A DNA stretch of 45,281 bases from Candidatus Methanoperedens sp. Its GTDB lineage: Archaea; Halobacteriota; Methanosarcinia; Methanosarcinales; Methanoperedenaceae. The position numbers and the translations under genes are program-made. The notes under the pieces were generated by a model. It did no database searches, was not told the DNA's origin, and saw nothing but the letters and a program-made list of their open reading frames with translations. Position 1 is the stretch's first letter. Every line of letters begins with the position of its first letter. Positions 43,730-45,281 of the stretch are shown in pieces. The DNA lies in assembly GCA_023249105.1 (NCBI GenBank), contig JAHFDG010000029.1:1-45281 (forward strand), given 5' to 3'.

Positions 43730-44160
43730 GCTGCAAGAACATGATGAATATGCGAACAGGAGCGGGTTTGCTGAAGGCGCCGTGCATGAATTATTACGAA
43801 TCCACCGCCAAAGCGCGCAGAGTCCGCGAAGTTCCGGCTGCGCGGCGTGGGATGGGCGGGGTCAGGGAAGCGCGTGCATGAGTAGCGGCGGGGTGAGCGT
43901 GAGGAGGCGCACGGGCTGGCGCAGGTGAAGCAGAGTTGAAGATCTGATAATAATTTAGACAGAGCGGCGCCTATATGTTACCGAAGCAGTCTCCTTCATA
44001 CATTGAATAAGAAACCGCAGATAAACGCAGATGAACGCAGATAACGTAAAGCGGCGCTTGTGTGCTGAGAGGCGGCGCCGTGCCGCTGGCGCGCATGGGG
44101 GTGCGGGGCGCGGGTACGTGGGGCGGAAGTGGGGTTAAATGTGAAGACGCTGGACTTCGA
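43730..44160. repeat. GC-rich repeat block without a gene
   Basis: It holds a partial relative of the 180-bp repeat at 43770-43900 (GCGCGCAGAGTCCGCGAAGT, then CGGCTGCGCGGCG). A GGCGCCTATATGTTACCGAA copy lies at 43964-44010, followed by AACCGCAGATAAACGCAGAT at 44012-44031. Apparent open frames here come from high GC. Confidence 0.7.
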
Positions 44161-44580
44161 TTATTTTTCTTCCAGTAACAGCGCATGGAAGCCCGCTTGC
44201 TGGAAATGCTCGTCTGTCGTTAATGCTTCCGTCAAACCATAGTCTTCCATTACAATAAATGAGATGCAGTCCGTCAATCCCCATTCCTTATCTTCACGAT
44301 TATTATAAAAATCTATAGCGCGCTTCAATAATGGGCTATCCACTGAAACAATCCTTACGTTAGGGGTAACATAACAACTGTTGATGAAGGCAACTGCAGC
44401 GGAACGATTTGAACGTGCAAGTGCGTTGCCTATTTCGATTAACACAGCTTCCGTTATCCAGACCTCTTGCGCTGATTGCATTGAGGATAGAAGCGCTGTC
44501 GCCTGCTTATGATAGATATCGTTAGAGTTGAGCAATGCCAGCACATAAGCTGTATCGAGGAAAAACCTGTTTGCTTTCAT
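44161..44580 (-). CDS. PIN-domain toxin (VapC-like)
   Basis: This 139-residue PIN protein has the acidic residues of the active site in FFLDTAYVLALL (D9), VLIEIGNALA (E48 area), EWGLTDCISFIVMEDYG (about D104) and ALTTDEHFQQAG. It is expected to cleave RNA. It overlaps the antitoxin-like gene by 4 bp. It is the last toxin module of the island on this side. Confidence 0.85.
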   Translation of the reverse strand: MKANRFFLDTAYVLALLNSNDIYHKQATALLSSMQSAQEVWITEAVLIEIGNALARSNRSAAVAFINSCYVTPNVRIVSVDSPLLKRAIDFYNNREDKEWGLTDCISFIVMEDYGLTEALTTDEHFQQAGFHALLLEEK

Positions 44581-44825
44581 GCAGTGCGCCTTTTTTCTCT
44601 TTTTGGAATGCCGTACAGGTAATGGTCGTGCTCTTTCGACCAGTCTTTCGGTCCCTCAACTTTCCCTGAGAATTTGCTGAGTATATCCCAGAGGCTCTGC
44701 TTGCCTGTTTCTTCTTTCCGTTTGATGGTTATAAGATAGCGAGCATTTGGCTCTAAGTCAGCAGCCTCCTCCGGTCTGAGCACGTCGCCGTCAAAAATTG
44801 CATGCAGTGTCTTTGTCCTGGGCAT
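44577..44825 (-). CDS. Antitoxin-like small protein (DUF104/AF2212-like)
   Basis: From ATG 44825 (AGGTG 6 nt upstream) it has 82 residues. The N-terminus TLHAIFDGDVLRPEEAADLE resembles the AF2212/DUF104 antitoxin group: a short beta hairpin with a conserved F-D/E-G-x-x-L-x-P motif. A C-terminal helical tail (LWDILSKFSGKVEGPKDWSK) likely binds the PIN toxin. The 4-bp overlap supports an operon. Confidence 0.78.
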   Translation of the reverse strand: MPRTKTLHAIFDGDVLRPEEAADLEPNARYLITIKRKEETGKQSLWDILSKFSGKVEGPKDWSKEHDHYLYGIPKREKRRTA

Positions 44826-44858
44826 GTTGCACCTCTTATATCTTTCATGGACTTTCAC

Positions 44859-45281
44859 ACATTTATAGGCTACTTACATAGATTCGTGGATCAAAACTGG
44901 AAATGCATCCTGCCCACCTCGGCACCAAGGCGGCGCCGATATGTTACCGAAGCAACCTCCTTCGTACATTGAATAATACAAACCGCAGATAAAGGCGCCC
45001 AGAGTCACGCCTCTGGAGGGCGTGTACACGTATTGCTCCGCAATACGTGGGCGCGGAGTCGAGAACCCGCAGGGTTTCGGCATTGATGAACGCAGATAAC
45101 GTAAAGCTGCGCCGTGACGGATTTCCAGTATCCAAACAAATGTGATAGAACACGGATTGGACGTCGCGACATGAAAGTCGCATCACAAATTGCAGAATAT
45201 GCTACCCCCTCCATTTGGGGCAATCCTACTGTAACATGCGTCGGCAGTAATGCCGGGGTCTGAAGCTTGCAGGACAATATG
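44859..45281. repeat. Repeat and hairpin-rich window end
   Basis: No gene is supported. A GGCGCCGATATGTTACCGAA copy lies at 44932-44974, then AACCGCAGATAAA, then a 91-bp insertion of palindromes at 44994-45084 (CACGTATTG/CAATACGTG at 45026-45048 is perfect). It ends in GATGAACGCAGATAACG. A GCGAC/GTCGC hairpin lies near 45166-45181. Confidence 0.65.

Noticed and set aside
45005-45277. Minus-strand frame at the window end
   Set aside because: It passes through palindromes and repeat sequence and ends at the window edge without a recognisable family.

Overview
This window looks archaeal and most likely comes from the order Methanosarcinales; a Candidatus Methanoperedens (ANME-2d)-like genome is my guess, not proven. 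The support is gene content: methanogenesis marker protein 11, beta-RFAP synthase (methanopterin pathway), CooC, RadB, aRF1 with NIKS and GGQ motifs, archaeal CDC48 paired with an Hsp20-like protein, TATA-type promoters, and very few bacterial-style operons. No rRNA or tRNA gene was recognised.

Left part (1-26.5 kb), mostly housekeeping. A 5'-truncated P-type cation ATPase lies at the edge. It is followed by a YkgJ-type Cys-cluster protein and a tightly overlapping set: metallophosphoesterase, CooC and RadB. Two convergent membrane/surface genes come next, then an aCPSF2-like beta-CASP ribonuclease that seems to start at AUA. An RHH/PIN toxin-antitoxin pair leads into a repeat-rich gap and a complete IS1182-like element with 22-bp inverted ends and a frameshifted transposase. 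After that come threonine synthase, a MoaD/SAMP-like protein, an exported Lon-type protease with a sorting-signal-like tail, marker protein 11 overlapping an IorA-like TPP enzyme, a surface protein, CDC48 with an unusual insertion in its second ATPase domain plus Hsp20, HisG with beta-RFAP synthase, and aRF1.

Right part (26.5-45.3 kb), a defence island. A CRISPR array of 66 repeats (65 spacers) abuts the 3' end of aRF1. Its leader is on the right and it is read leftward. The cas genes follow on the minus strand and form a type I-B system: cas6, a Cys-rich protein not recognised as a Cas protein, cas8b, cas7, cas5, cas3, then cas4, cas1 and cas2. The interference and adaptation blocks are separated by a plus-strand UPF0175/DUF3368 toxin-antitoxin pair embedded in GC-rich direct repeats of about 180 bp. 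A Fic/Doc gene sits in reverse orientation between cas6 and the Cys-rich gene. A nucleotidyltransferase pair and a PIN-toxin pair lie beyond cas6.

How it fits together: crRNA would be transcribed from the leader through the array, cut by Cas6 and loaded on Cas8b-Cas7-Cas5 to recruit the HD-helicase Cas3. Cas4-Cas1-Cas2 would add spacers at the leader end. Several toxin-antitoxin-like modules lie within or next to the cas genes, and two CRISPR-repeat-like sequences sit between cas6 and cas8. This makes a CreTA-like guard system a testable possibility, but no more than that.
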